A model generated the notes under the pieces. The model saw only the letters and a list, made by a program, of their open reading frames with translations, did no database searches and was not told where the DNA came from. 47,500 nucleotides of DNA from Prorocentrum cordatum (Eukaryota > Sar > Dinophyceae > Prorocentrales > Prorocentraceae). The translations under genes were made by a program, and so were the position numbers. The stretch lies in contig CAUYUJ010004305.1 of the NCBI GenBank assembly GCA_963575745.1, forward strand, positions 1 to 47,500, in the 5' to 3' direction. Shown here one piece after another: positions 1 to 10,759 of this stretch (position 1 is its first letter; every line of letters begins with the position of its first letter).

Positions 1-300
1 GGGAGGGAGAGGGGGAGGAGGGAGAGGAGGACGAGGAGGAGGAGGAGGGGGGGCCACGACGCCACACGACGGCGTCGGGCAGCGGGCGGCGCGCCTGGGC
101 CCAGTGCGCGGACGCCGTCAGGGCCGCCAGGCCGACCGCGAGCCCCAGGGCGGCGGAGCGCAGCCTGGCGGCCGGGCGAGCCCTTCGCCCGGTCCGCAGG
201 GAAGGTCACGTCTGGCTTCTGTGCTTGCCCCTCCTTCTCCCCATGCCTGCTCCCTCCCTTCCTCCTCCTCGATCCATCGATCCCTCTCTCCCTCCTCCCC
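1..300. other. GGA-rich and GC-rich non-coding stretch
   Basis: The first 55 bases are a GGA/GGGA purine tract; the rest is GC-rich sequence with CCT runs. Open frames here on both strands have only low-complexity Pro/Arg/Gly/Ser content and no recognisable domain, so I see no gene. Confidence 0.5.
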
Positions 301-317
301 ATGGGCGGCCACGAGTT

Positions 318-432
318 GCCGAGAAACCGAGAACCGACCGAACCGATGACGAAACCGAAACCGATCGAAACCGAAAGGGGGCCTGCAGAACCGAATCAGC
401 CGACCGAAACCGACCGAACGCGAAAACCGAAC
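318..432. repeat. Degenerate ACCGAA/CCGAAACCGA short tandem repeat
   Basis: Many near-copies of ACCGAA, CCGAAACCGA and ACCGACCGAA follow one another. A second tract of the same type lies at about 1730-1850. No coding role is evident. Confidence 0.7.
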
Positions 433-844
433 TGCAGGGTCACAGTGGCGCAGCCAGCATGCGCTCTCGCTCCCCGCGACGGCGCACCCCTCACGCGCTG
501 CATGGCCCCATCAGAGCTCCGCTAAAATTCCCAGCGGCGCAGCCCGCGCGCGCTCCCGCAAGGAACTTCGGCAACCCCCTCGCAAAATTCGTGGCCCCAT
601 AGATGCTCCGCCCAAGGCCCCGGCGGCGCAGCCAGCATGCGCACCGCCGCAAATTTCAGCACACACCCCGGGCGGTGTAGCAAGAGCTGGCGCCCGGGGG
701 CGCGGCCGCGAGGATCGCGAGCAAGACCGCGGGGGACATCCTGGGCATCGGTCGGGCGCTCCCAGAAGCAGCGCGCTGGAAGCCGGGCTCTCGAGGGAAG
801 CTCGGGCCAGGCGGGCGGCGGAAGCGGCGGATGTCTGAATCTCG

Positions 845-1410
845 GCGGACTTCCAAACCCCCAGGGCCCGAAAATCAATTTCTCGAGCTCCGGAGCCCCC
901 GGCAGCCGAAAAAACATTTTTCGGGGCCCGAAAAATTGTTTTTCTCTCCCCGGGTTTTCGGCGCCTCCAGGGAGCCTTCGGAGCCCCCCAGAACCGAAAA
1001 AACATGTTTCGAGGCTTGAAAAATTGTTTTTCTCTCCCCGGGGCCTTCGGCGCCTCCAGGGAGCCTCCAGAGCCCCCGAAAGCATTTTTCGAGGCCTGAA
1101 AAATTGTTTTTCTCTCCCCGGGGCCTTCGGCGCCTCCAGGGAGCCTCTGGAGCTCCGGAAAGCCATAAAAGCATTTTTCGAGACCCAAAAAATTGTTTTC
1201 CTCTCCCCCGGGGCCTTCAGCGCCTCCAGGGAGCCTCCAGAGGCCCCGGAAGCCGAAAAAACATGCTTCGGGGGCTGAAAAATTGTTTTTCTCTCCCCGG
1301 AGCCTTCGGCGCGTCCATGGAGCCTCCGGAACCCCCACGAGCCGAAAAAACATTTTTCGAGGCCAGAAAATATGTTTTCTCTCCCCGCGGGGCCTTCGGC
1401 GCCTCCGGGG
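845..1410. repeat. Minisatellite, about six units of 79-90 bp
   Basis: The string ATTGTTTTTCTCTCC recurs at about 935, 1024, 1103, 1192 and 1282, with a variant near 1370, giving periods of about 89, 79, 89, 90 and 90 bp. Each unit also holds CCGAAAAAACATTTTTCG-like sequence, which is locally self-complementary, and a GGCGCCTCCAGGGAGCC block. Frames stay open on both strands because unit lengths are often multiples of three, but the translations are only repetitive. I read this as satellite DNA. Confidence 0.85.
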
Positions 1411-1499
1411 AGCCTCCGGAATTCCCGTGGAAGAAGCGTTTTCGAAGCCTGGCCACGGGGCAAGATTTATCCGGCCAACGATGCGCCACTGCGCGCATC

Positions 1500-1610
1500 C
1501 GGCCAATCAGCCAACCAACCTCCTTGTTCCTGCTCCTGTTCCTCCTCCTCCTGCTCCTCTCCTCCTCCTGCTCCTCCACCTCCTCCTCCTCTTCCTCCTT
1601 TTTCTTCAAA
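1500..1610. repeat. CCT/CTC microsatellite
   Basis: An imperfect run of CTCCTC and CCTGCTCCT units. No gene is seen from here to about 2.1 kb, where further ACCGAA-type and CTC-type low-complexity sequence follows. Confidence 0.8.
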
Positions 1611-2141
1611 GGGAAAGGCCAGGCGGAATCAGATCGGCGCGAATCCGTGGGCAGCGAAACCGAACTGGAAACCGGCGGCCGATTCGATCCCCTGGGCCGG
1701 CACGAGGCGCCAGCGAGGCGCCCGCGGCGAAACCGAATCAACCGAAGTAACCGAAGAGGGCGCGACGACGCAGGGACTCCGCAACAACCGAACCGACCGA
1801 ACCGATCGATTCTAACCGACACCGACGCAACCGAACCGACCGGTTCGCGGCCGTCCATGCTCCCTCCCACTCCTCCCTGCCTCCTCCAGCGCCACTCCTC
1901 CCTCCCGTCGTCCTCCTGCTCCCCTCCCGCCCTCTCTCGCTCCCTCCTCCCCTTCTTCCGTCCTCTTTTTTTCCCTGTTTCCTGTCTCCCTCGTGTTCCT
2001 GCTCAGGGGCTGCGCCAACGACGCGTGGCAGGCCAGGCAGGTGAATATTATGGTTGTTGCCCCTCTTTTCCTCCCTCCCCTTCCTCTTGGCCTCAAAGAT
2101 GGGGTCGGAGCGGATGGGGTCAGAGGATCGAGCCACGTCGC

Positions 2142-2216
2142 CGCTGCATCGGCGATGCGGCTCGATGTGGAGCCTGATCTTCGTCGCACCGATGGCGCCG
2201 ATGCATCGCCGATCCT
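2142..2216. repeat. GATGCATCGGCGATG-type palindromic repeat, copy 1
   Basis: Contains TGCATCGGCGATGCGGC and CGCCGATGCATCGCCGATC, self-complementary strings that recur at 11820-11940 and 41440-41475, and partly at 41160-41220. The copies are diverged. Probably the core of a small palindromic dispersed element; boundaries are not clear. Confidence 0.5.
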
Positions 2217-2257
2217 CTTTCTCCCTGCTTCCTCTTTCCCTCGTCTTCCTGCCTAGA

Positions 2258-2430
2258 GGCTGCGCCAACTTCACGAGGCAGGCAAGGAATACATATATAC
2301 ATGTGTATATATATATATAAATATGTATGTATGTATACCCTCGAAGGGTGGGGTGTATACGCGACAACTTTACGAGGCAGGCAAGGAATGTATAGCCTCG
2401 AAGGGCGGGGTGTATACATGTTGGGTGCCA
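2258..2430. repeat. Two-copy ~70-90 bp repeat flanking a TA microsatellite
   Basis: ACGAGGCAGGCAAGGAAT occurs at about 2272 and 2372, and CCTCGAAGGG followed by GGGGTGTATAC occurs at about 2340 and 2395. A short (TA)n tract at 2295-2325 lies between. The same GAGGCAGG flavour appears in weaker form near 2030. No coding function is apparent. Confidence 0.6.
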
Positions 2431-2525
2431 CGCGAACGCCGAAGAGCGAGCAGCCTAAAACTGATGTGTGGCGTGTTCCTCAGAATGAGGGGCCAACTTC
2501 AGCGTGACAGAACCGAATTCTAACG

Positions 2526-2681
2526 TTAGGTCGGGCATGTCCGCCTACAGGCGGATCTTGGACGAGAGATAATGAACACTCAACAAATGATCAAACATAG
2601 CCAAACATTGTCAAACAATCGTCCCCAAATTATATTTCACAATTTTTGAAAGTTCCCCCTGCATAGGGACAAGCCCGACGT
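2526..2681. mobile_element. Miniature inverted-repeat element, family 1, copy 1 (Mutator-like)
   Basis: The 156-bp element starts TTAGGTCGGGC and ends GCCCGACGT. Its ~25 bp inverted termini share the core TCGGGCATG..CCTACAGG. It is flanked by near-identical 10-bp repeats: AATTCTAACG at 2516-2525 and AATTCCAACG at 2682-2691. Two more copies with the same ends and 10-bp flanking repeats are at 40955-41113 and 45971-46124. A 10-bp target duplication fits Mutator-like transposases (9-11 bp). There is no coding capacity, so it would need a transposase supplied elsewhere. Confidence 0.87.
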
Positions 2682-2691
2682 AATTCCAACG

Positions 2692-3678
2692 GGCTCAAGC
2701 CGGATTGGCCGAGATTGAAATGCTGTCTATGTTTCGCGGTAACGGCCAGTACCTGGTATCCCCCTCCCCCCTGGTATCCCCCCCCGGGGAAATGTTTTTT
2801 CCTCTGATAGCCCTGAGGCGTGACCGAGACTACACAACGTTAGTTTGCGCTGCTGGCAGCCTTTGATGCTGCCTCCCTGGCCTGGACTCGCGCAAGTAAC
2901 GCGCGCATTCCAGGAGTCGACACCAAGCACTCGAGGCCAGCTGCCGATGACGCGGCGTCGGGAGGAGGGATGAGGGAGGAGCGAACAGGAGAAAGGGGAA
3001 GAGGATGACGCGGAGAAGAAAAAAGGCGCACTACCGTAGCAGATCCATTTAGGTATGCGCGCTCTGCTGTGGCAAATCCCTTATCCGAGCTGTCTCCAGC
3101 TGTTCCTAGGCTTTCCCAGACGGCGCCGGCGCGCGCGCGAAACGTGACGTTCCCGCCCCCATCCCGCCCCGCCCCACTGGTAACGCTCATTATCGCCCGG
3201 GAATGAGACATGCTCTCTTGCTTAGCGTGTCGCCACTCTACACGCTACACCTTGCAGGCGGACAGCGCGTCGCTCCGCACCGTGGGGCGAGAGGCTTGGA
3301 AAAGGCTCGAGGCGTTGAAGCATGGGGACCGGCCCGTGGATATCGTGTCGAAGCGAAGCGTGGTGGACCAGAAACAGCGGACCGACACGCGAAGCCAAAG
3401 TTCCCGACCGTAGGAAACAACTACAAACTATTAGAGTATAGCCTGGTTGAGTAGCCACTGAGCCAGATCACGTCGGACCCAGCCCAGCACGACACCACAT
3501 TGGGCGGGATCCAACCAGAATCAGCGGGATTAAGCCGGATTAGACGGAACTCTGCCGGATTGGGCCAGCTGCCGACCACGGATACACCAGCGCCGATGCT
3601 GAATTGAACCTCCAAAGAGCCGCGTTCCTGAGGGGGGGCAGCGGAACAGTTCGCCATAATCGGGCTGAACCGAAAGGG
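2692..3678. other. Gene-poor interval, no feature recognised
   Basis: Mixed-composition sequence with a few short frames on both strands, none with a recognisable motif. A GC-rich block near 3120-3200 and short GGATTA/CCGGATT-like repeats near 3500-3560 are the only structure I noticed. Confidence 0.5.
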
Positions 3679-3858
3679 TACAGTCGGGGCGTTGACCTAA
3701 GGAATCCTAAATAAGGAACGAGGCCCCTTTCTTCCATAAGTCAAACTTCGATTCCCCATCGAAAACCTAAGGACAACCTAAGGCAAGCTGCCAAACAATT
3801 AAGGAAAACGGAGCCCCTCCCCAACGAAAAGGGTTCCTTGTTCAGCGCCCCGACTGTA
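3679..3858. mobile_element. Miniature inverted-repeat element with TA ends (Tc1/mariner-like)
   Basis: Left end TACAGTCGGGGCGTTGA (3679-3695) matches the inverted right end TCAGCGCCCCGACTGTA (3842-3858) with one change. Similarity continues inward as CTAAGGAATCC versus GGTTCCTTG. A CAGT-type terminus inside a TA dinucleotide is the Tc1/mariner pattern. The ~180 bp interior carries several CCTAAGG motifs and no open frame of note. Only one copy was seen, so the family assignment is an inference. Confidence 0.65.
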
Positions 3859-4176
3859 GGATAGCAGAGGGCAGGGCAGACAACCACCTCACTTGGCGGC
3901 TGGCTTCCCTGGCACGATGGGAGGCGCCCACGTCTCCAGGAATCGGCCCAGCGGCGGGGCGGAAACCGGCTGCACGCACCAGCTTTCGTAGCCCCCCTTC
4001 CCCCCTTCCCCTTCCCCTACCGTCGGGGATGGACAGACCTCCCTTTAGTAAAACGTGGTTTAGTGAAAACGACCTGAGGCCCCAACCTGGCGGGCGCAAG
4101 CCTGGCAAAGAACAGCCGCGGCGCCCTCTCGAGAACCGAAAACGGACAATTCACTAATCGACGTAAAACAGGGCTA

Positions 4177-4307
4177 GGATCGGGATAAATCGCCCCAGAG
4201 CGTTCCGGAGCGCTCTCAGAGCGTTCCGGAACGCTCTGGAGCGGCCGCGGCGCCCAATACATCCTCCAAACCCGCCGAGTCTCAGAGATTTCGAGTTATC
4301 CCGATCC
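4177..4307 (+). mobile_element. Palindrome-rich miniature element, family 2, copy 1
   Basis: Perfect 12-bp inverted termini GGATCGGGATAA (4177-4188) and TTATCCCGATCC (4296-4307) enclose stacked AGAGCGTTCCGGAACGCTCT-like palindromes and a GCCGCGGCGCCC block. A diverged copy lies in the opposite orientation at 10611-10758 with termini GGACGAGGAT/ATCCTCGTCC. No clear target duplication was found. Confidence 0.72.
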
Positions 4308-4565
4308 GATTTTGTCCCGATCTTCGCGTCGCTTTACGACGTGTCACTGTTGGGGATTCTGTCCACCCCCGATACCCCTGCGCCCGGCCCGACGCAGAAG
4401 AGGCGCACCTCGGCGAGCTGAGGCAACGGTACAGCCCAGAATTTTCATCCCCGCACCGCCCTCCCGAGCTCCACACGCACCCGCTTCCCGAGCTGCGCCC
4501 CGCCGTGGCGGCGAGGGCCCTCCCCCCCGACGGCCAACTGCCGCTGCCTCGACTCGTCCTCCTCC

Positions 4566-4735
4566 GAGAGGGAGGGAGGGAGGAGGGAGGAGGGAGGAGG
4601 GGGGAGGGAGGAGGGAGGAGGGAGGAGGGAGGAGGAGGGAGGATGGAGGAGGGGGGAGGGAGGAGGGGGGAGGGAGGAGGGAGGAGGGAGGATGGGGGGA
4701 GGGAGGAGGGGGGAGCAGGGAGGAGGACAAGGAGG
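4566..4735. repeat. GGA/GGGA purine microsatellite
   Basis: Near-pure (GGAGG)n on the plus strand. The long open frames crossing it on both strands (Gly/Arg/Glu-rich or Pro/Ser-rich) are repeat artefacts. The neighbouring 4740-5130 sequence is GC-rich, ends in a CAG run (5080-5110) and shows no gene. Confidence 0.85.
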
Positions 4736-5139
4736 AGGCCCCGCGGGAGCCGGGCCCCGAGGTCCCGGGAAAGGGCTCGGGCCGAGCTGCGGGGACCCCT
4801 GGGAGACGGGCCCCGGGCCTCCTCAGGGCGACGCGCCCTCGGGGCCGAGGCAGGGGAGGCGGGCCCTCCCGGGCCTCCCGGGGCCAGCTGCCCGTCCCTC
4901 TGCTGCCCCATCCTGTCCCTGCTCCGCCCCCTCCTCCCCCGCCACCTTCTTCTCCCCCACCCACCCACCCACACACCCCCTCCTCCCCCTGCAGCCTGCT
5001 CTTCCCCCTCCTGCTGCTCGTACTCTGACCGCCCCAGCTCGTCACCCCCCTGCTGCTGCACCGCCCTCGCGCTGGCATCCGGCAGCAGCGGCAGCAGCAG
5101 CAGCAGCAGCAACGACCTGGCATAGATAGGACGAAGACG

Positions 5140-6187
5140 TTGTTTTCATGATACGTGATGGCCTGATACGTTCGGAAAGAGAGCGAAGCGGGGGCGGAGG
5201 AGAAGGAGGAGAAGAGGAGAAGGAGGAGGGGAAGGAGGATGAGGAAGAAGGATCATGATATTGACGATAAGGCGAGCATGATGCGACGATGGGATCGGCT
5301 CGGGATGCGTCTGCGTCTCAGGAATTCGGGCCGTCCCCAAGAGGCTCCCAAGACGGCCCAAAAGGGGACCCAGAGTGGGAACCCGAACTGACGCTTCAAG
5401 CCCGTTGCCCCTGGATGGCTCCGCGACCGCCAGGGAGACCAACAGCAAGGCTCGCAGAGGCCTCCCAGAAGCGCCAAACTGGCCCCCCAGAGACTGCCAG
5501 GGATCTAGCATATGCCCCCCAAAAGGCCCGAGGCTGGCACGGCTGAGGCACGATGGCGGGCTAGGCTAAATGCCAATAGATACGATGGCCAGGGCGGGGC
5601 GGGTCAGAAGAGACGAGACAGGAGGTAAGAGAGGGAAGGAGAGAGAGAGAGAGGGGGGGAAACGAAAGAGAAAAGACGCAGAAGTGAGAGAGAGAGAAAG
5701 AGGATACCCAGAAGCAGCAACATGGCAAGGAGAAGAGAGGGTGATGCCCAGCCACTGTGACTCCACTTCCCGCCCCCCCTCCTCAGGCTGCAGACCATGC
5801 TGCTTCAATCAACGCTCCACTTGGACCGCGTGCCTTCTTACCCGCTCTCTCGATCCCCCTCCTCCCCCGTCCGCCCCCTCTGCCTTGCCCTCCCCACGCG
5901 CTGCCCCCCTCCTGATGGGGTAACGACAGGCTGGGACTCTGCGCCTTGCCCAGGGCGTTCCGGCGGGGCGGGCACCGGCCCGAACCGCCGCCCAGAGGCC
6001 CGAGGTACGACCCGGGAGACGCGACCAGTGTGTCTATCGGTTAAACGACCCCCATCCCCATCCTCATCCCCCTCGAGACCCCCACCACAGTACCACCCCA
6101 GTTGGGGATGCACCTCTCGAAACCCGCAGGGGACGGCCTATATCCCCGTCCAGGGGGGTAAATCGGCCAGTGGGGCCCAGGCCACGC
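5140..6187. other. Gene-poor interval with GA-rich and CCT-rich tracts
   Basis: Includes a GGA-rich tract (5195-5250) and a (GA)n tract (5630-5700). Short frames here show only compositional bias. No gene or RNA could be supported. Confidence 0.5.
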
Positions 6188-6195
6188 CGCTGGGG

Positions 6196-6399
6196 TTATG
6201 TTGCTCCCATCGTACTTTAAGAACCACATCCCAGAAATGATTTCGAGCACCCGGAGAAGTGTCGAAAGAGTATCGAAAGAGTGTCGAAGCAGTGCCTCCC
6301 AGGGCCCGACACGTGAAAACCCTCGAGTTTGGGGGGTATTTTTCTGGCGCTCGAAATTCTTTCTGGCGATCAAGGCTGAAGTAGGCTGGAACATCATAA
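6196..6399 (+). mobile_element. ~200 bp dispersed repeat, copy 1 (possible hAT-like miniature element)
   Basis: Runs from TTATGTTGCTCC to GGAACATCATAA; the ends are inverted repeats matching at 10 of 12 bases. Flanking 8-bp direct repeats CGCTGGGG sit at 6188-6195 and 6400-6407, the duplication length typical of hAT elements. Well-conserved copies lie at 9374-9569 and 40655-40851, all plus strand. Shared internal landmarks include CATCCCAGAAAT, ACACGTGAAAACCCTCGAG and GCTAAAGTAGGCTGG. It has no coding capacity. Confidence 0.75.
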
Positions 6400-6409
6400 C
6401 GCTGGGGAT

Positions 6410-7570
6410 GGGGGTCGGATAAACGCGGCTCACAGTCGACGCTGGGTGGGGGTGAGCTCAGGGCAGGCGGGGGGTGCATCGACCTCCGGCCGCCTTCTCG
6501 CCGCCGATCGGGGGCCTGGGCGCCCCACCCCGACCAGGCTTGGCGGCGCGCACGAGGGGGGGTAGGGGGGAGGGGGGAAGGCTTCCTAGAAGCACCCTGG
6601 CCTCTCAGAGGGCCCCTCGCCTGACGTCTACAGACGACAAGGCCCGCGCCGCCTAGGAGGCAGGGGTGCCTCCAAGAAGCCTTCCCCCCTCCCCGTGCCC
6701 ACCTCTGCGCGTGGCCGACAAGTACGTCCGGTCTCGCCATCGAGGGCCGTGTCGCAGACCTGTCGGCGACGCGTCGCATATTCCAGGCTGATGCTTCTCG
6801 TCCGAAGCCTGCTGGGAGGCATGCCGAGGCTGGACAGCCGCCGAGCACCGACGACGGTGTCAGAAAACCTTCAAAACCTCGAAAGATTATCTCTGCCTGA
6901 CGTTGCCACTTCTGGGGCCCACAGACCCGCATGCCCTCAACCCCGCCTGAGGCAGTCCCTCGGGAGGGAAAACAGCATACAGACGCAAATAATCATCGAT
7001 TCCAACGAAAACCTGGTAAATATGAGGGGTGCAGGGGAAGACGAGCATCCAGAAAATACTGTCGACAAGAGTGGGAATCCGGGGATTCGTGTCTAGTAAC
7101 TTGTGTCCCTGGGCCCCTTCAGTCCGCCCCCTCCCTGCTGCTGACCCCGTGTCTCCCTGGGGGGGGGGCGGAGCTCCCGACGCCGACGGTCCACCTGTCG
7201 TCGATGACGGCTGCCTGGGCACCGGGCGCAATGCAGCAGCGCCTAGGCTAACTAACTTCGCGCATTTCGAGCTTCGCGAAGCGCTCGTAGCTTCACACTC
7301 GCTCCGTCAGTCCACGGGGCGCGAATCTTTGTGCACCCTCGTGGTGGCCATGGGCAGCAGCACCGTCCTGCCCGCCCCTCGTGCGCGCCGACGACAGCGC
7401 TGCCGCTGGGGACACGCCGTGAGGGCAAGAGCCCGACCGAGCGACCGGTGATGGCATCAGCGATCCGGAAGCGAGGAGGGGGGGAGCGGAGCGGAGCCGA
7501 GCGGAGGCGCCGGTTCCAGGCACCGGGGGTGCCCGTGCCCTTTGGGCAAGGCGCAAGAGGCCGTGGCCTC
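6410..7570. other. Gene-poor interval
   Basis: GC-rich sequence in which short frames on both strands show no motif. TCTAGGAGGCAGG-like and CTAGAAGC-like fragments near 6590-6680 form a weak inverted pair around the CTTCC tracts. I cannot support a gene. Confidence 0.45.
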
Positions 7571-7577
7571 TTGCGCC

Positions 7578-7580
7578 GAT

Positions 7581-7626
<46 letters not shown>

Positions 7627-7945
7627 GGGACGATGGCGATAATGAAGATGCTGACGATGCTGATGATGACGATGATGATGACGATGATGATGATGGTGAT
7701 GATGGTGATGATGATCATGATATGATAATGATGGTGGTGATGATCATGGTGATGAGCTCGAACATGATGATGACGATGATGGTGATGATGATGCTGCTGA
7801 TGATGATGGATGATGTTGTTGGTAATTAACTGATGGTGGTGACGACGACGACGACGACGACGATGATGATGATGATGATGATAATGATGGTGGTGATGGT
7901 TATGCTAATGATGATGGTGAGGACAATGATCACGATAAGGACGAG
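7578..7945. repeat. GAC/GAT trinucleotide low-complexity tract
   Basis: Successive GAGGAC, GATGAC, GATGAT and GACGAC blocks. The plus strand reads as poly-Asp/Glu or poly-Met-Met-Val depending on frame and the minus strand as poly-Ile/Val, with all frames open for long distances, as expected of a trinucleotide repeat. Confidence 0.85.
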
Positions 7946-8514
7946 ACCGAAGATGACGATGGCAACGCGGGTGAAGCTGGGCAGCACGAGAATGGCAATC
8001 CAGCTTCACGGCGCAACGCCTCTACTTCCAAGCCGTATCGGACCCCATGTCCGCGTTTCCATCCATGCTGGTCTGTCCAGACTCGTCCTTCGGTTGAGTC
8101 ATCGCCATCGAGTTCATGCTCGGCTACAGTGCCCAATGGTTTACGACCGTCCTGATTCCACCCATTCGTAGTGCTAATTAAAGTCATTGCTGCATGCACT
8201 CGAGCATGGCCGTGCCAGATATCTTCCTGAAGCCTTCATTGTGGACGTAGGTAATAATTCGTATGAGTGCAGCGTCAATGCTACCAACAGCAATTCTCTT
8301 CTGCATGCTCTCACATGTCCAAACAATCGTAGGCATGTGTCCGCGAACCCTGTCCGCCCCCGACGCGTGCTGTCCCACTGCCGACGCCATAGTGCGTACA
8401 CGTTGCCAACACCTCACTCTACGCTATCATATCGAGGGCGTCTTCAAATCTTCGTGTTTGATCTGTCAATCTCACCACGAAGCGCAGTTCGGCACTGTTT
8501 ATTTCTTTGAAAGA

Positions 8515-9248
8515 TCAGATTGGTGCCAGCCAGAGTGCTACGCAGTTCCCCGTAGGTAGCGGCTCGCCCAGTCCGAAGGATGCGCGGATCGCAGTGGCCT
8601 CTGCGGCCTGGGCTGTCAAACGGATGAGGGCTCCTTCTAACGCGAGGCTGACCTTTGAAGTCGAAGCCGAGGAGCAGCCAGTCTGCGGCCCCGCTGCTAG
8701 GTCAAAACGCTGCGCACAAACTTCCGAGGGGGTGCTCACGTCCTCGCGGTCTTCTTCTCCCAATAGCCTTCCGACTGTCAGCCCAGCTCGCCCCCGATGC
8801 TTCACAGCAAGATTCAGGCACAGGAGGCCACTGTCCGCGCGTCCATGTACGACTTTGAGCTCGACTTTACCAAGGGGAATCCATCCAGGAGTCTCGATCT
8901 CGACATGGTGTAAAGATACCCTCCAGCGCGATTGGCCTCTGCCCAAGACCCCGTCACACTCAACTCTTGGAACGACATGTCCGCGCATCTTCCACCCAAA
9001 CGGCGCGCATCGGCCTGCGCGCGATGCCAAGAATTCTCCGCGCTCGTTCCTCGGAAGATTCTTACCAAAACGTGGTTGCCCGCCTCCATCAGGTCGAACC
9101 GCTCGCCACGAATATTCTGCACATGGGGATCGCCGACTGCGGGAATTCCTGCGCTTGAACCGCCCGCGAGAGGTGGCATTGCCTGCGCAATAGCAGCAAA
9201 ACGCAACATACTAGTACTGGTCGCCCCACTCACTGCCATGCCACCCAC
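8515..9248 (-). pseudogene. von Willebrand factor D-like protein, frameshifted
   Basis: The minus-strand frame from 9248 to about 8895 encodes an N-terminal stretch with AVGDPHVQNIRGERFDLM, the GDPH..G..FDL signature of von Willebrand type D-like domains. It continues through ADARRLGGRCADMSFQEL and SWAEANRAGGYLYTM. Coding sense then passes into another frame (down to 8515) with EIETPGWIPLGKVELKVVHG, LLCLNLAVKHRGRAG and LLGEEDREDVSTPSE. The two halves join by one missing base near 8895, so the copy is a recent pseudogene or carries a sequence error. To my recollection this architecture is common in dinoflagellate predicted proteomes. A weak hydrophobic stretch (MLRFAAIAQAMPPLAG) near the N-terminus might be a signal peptide. 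No 5' leader remnant was recognised. Confidence 0.72.
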
Positions 9249-9373
9249 ACCCCACTAACCCATGGTAAGAACCGGAAGTGCTGGACGTGAAGCCACGCGG
9301 CACTGATAGACCATCACCGCCGTTGCCCTTTCGGGAACAGGCCTCCGGGACCCGCTTCCCTCGCGACTCGCGT

Positions 9374-9569
9374 GTTGCTCCCATTGCACTTAGGGACCGC
9401 ATCCCAGAAATGATTTCGAGCACCCGGAAGAGTGTCGAAAGAGTGTCGAAACAGTGTCGGACGAGTGTCTCCCAGGTCCCGACACGTGAAAACCCTCGAG
9501 TTTGGGTATTGTTTTGGTGCTCGAGATTCTTTCTGGTGATCAAGGCTAAAGTAGGCTGGACCATCATAA
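9374..9569 (+). mobile_element. ~200 bp dispersed repeat, copy 2
   Basis: Same orientation and internal landmarks as the 6196-6399 copy, from GTTGCTCCCATTGCACTTAG to GGACCATCATAA. The outermost left bases are diverged and I see no convincing flanking duplication, so this copy is older or truncated at its left end. Confidence 0.8.
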
Positions 9570-9852
9570 GTCAAGACCCGTATGCCTCACACGGCGGCCC
9601 CGGGCCGATCTCTGGGATCCGCCCTCCTCGCTCGCTGGCCGGTCGCCGGTCGGTCGGCCCGCTCTCTATCGGAGGGCCGGCGGCCCCTGCCATCCGACGC
9701 CGCGCTCAAGGACCCCAGCAAAGCAGCAGCGAAGGCAAGCTAAAGGGGCGGGTCGAGAAGGAGGAGGACGAGGATGTTGGCTAGTGGAAACGCGCACTCC
9801 TGGGTAATAGGAGGGGTGAGAGTACGGCCGCGTGCACGTCAGTCAGAGTGAC

Positions 9853-9880
9853 GGGGCCGAGCGGTCATTCACTGTCCCTG
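9853..9880. repeat. 28-bp dispersed repeat, copy 1
   Basis: GGGGCCGAGCGGTCATTCAC followed by TGTCCCTG also occurs at 14464-14491. Sequence outside the shared block is unrelated. It may be the conserved end of a larger dispersed element. Confidence 0.6.
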
Positions 9881-10133
9881 AGTGCATGGCTGCGGATTCT
9901 TCAACTCGCCCTTCTAAAGAATAATCCGCCGTCGCGCTTGTAGCAGTAGGAGTGTGTCGGGCCCTCGCGCTCCTTGCGAAGCAGTAGCTGTGCCCCCCCG
10001 ACGCATCGAGCTCCACGTGCGCTCCTTTGTATGACCGAGTCCCTGCGTTTTTAGCCTCCCAGGCGGAAAATGTGCCCAAAGACAAAGTCGGGGGAGGAAC
10101 GTTCAATGGATTCCCCCCCGATCGAGAGCGGCC

Positions 10134-10304
10134 AAGAGGGGGGTGTCCAAGAGGGGGGGGTGCAAATCATGACCGGCGGCATGTGCGCGGCCCAGTGGGG
10201 GGGCCGGGGACGTAATGAATCAAGAAGAGGCGCCCTGAGATCTGGGGAGATCTCATGGCCCCCGCCATGATATCCACCCCCCCCCTAGTCATCACCCCCC
10301 TCTT
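10134..10304 (+). mobile_element. Miniature inverted-repeat element, family 3, copy 1
   Basis: The core is bounded by perfect inverted AAGAGGGGGGTG (10134-10145) and CACCCCCCTCTT (10293-10304). Weaker inverted similarity extends ~8 bp further out through GAGCGGCC on the left. The second copy at 41511-41683 shares the interior closely, including TGCAAATCATGACCGGCGGC, GCGCGGCCCAG, GAAGAGGCGCC, GCCATGATATCC and CTAGTCATCACC. No coding capacity; target duplication unclear. Confidence 0.8.
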
Positions 10305-10610
10305 TTCCGCCCCCGACCCGAGCACCCGCCCCACCCCCCGGGGCGCCCGCCCGAGCGCGGTGGCGGAATCGCGCGGACACGCCCCCTTTGCCCAGTGCAC
10401 CTGTTTTTTTTGATTCCATGCGAGCGTCGCTCCCGCGGCTCGGCGGGTGGGGACGTGCACTCCTGGGCACTCGGAGGGGGGGGCATCCGAAGGTGCATGT
10501 CAGTGCGTCTCCCAATTACATCGAGATCCGTGCCGCCCGCACCAAACATGCAGCCGGCAGTGAGGGGAGAGAAGCATTCTGGAATACATTGTGCAGATAA
10601 GACGAAGCCA

Positions 10611-10758
10611 GGACGAGGATTAAATCGGGGGCGGATAAATCCAGAATCTCTGAGATCTGGCGGTTCTGAGGATGCACCGGGCGCCGCGGCCTTCTCAGAG
10701 CGTTCTAGAATCCTCTGAGAGCGTTCTGGAACGCTCTGGAGCGGACTTATCCTCGTCC
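10611..10758 (-). mobile_element. Palindrome-rich miniature element, family 2, copy 2
   Basis: Reverse-complement relative of the 4177-4307 element. Inverted termini GGACGAGGAT (10611-10620) and ATCCTCGTCC (10749-10758) enclose the GGGCGCCGCGGCC block and AGAGCGTTCTGGAACGCTCT palindromes in mirrored order. The termini have co-diverged, so they still pair with each other. Confidence 0.72.
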
Positions 10759-10759
10759 T

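Noticed and set aside
7542-7829. Acidic Asp-rich open frame
   Set aside because: It lies within a GAC/GAT trinucleotide tract where all frames are open; a repeat artefact.
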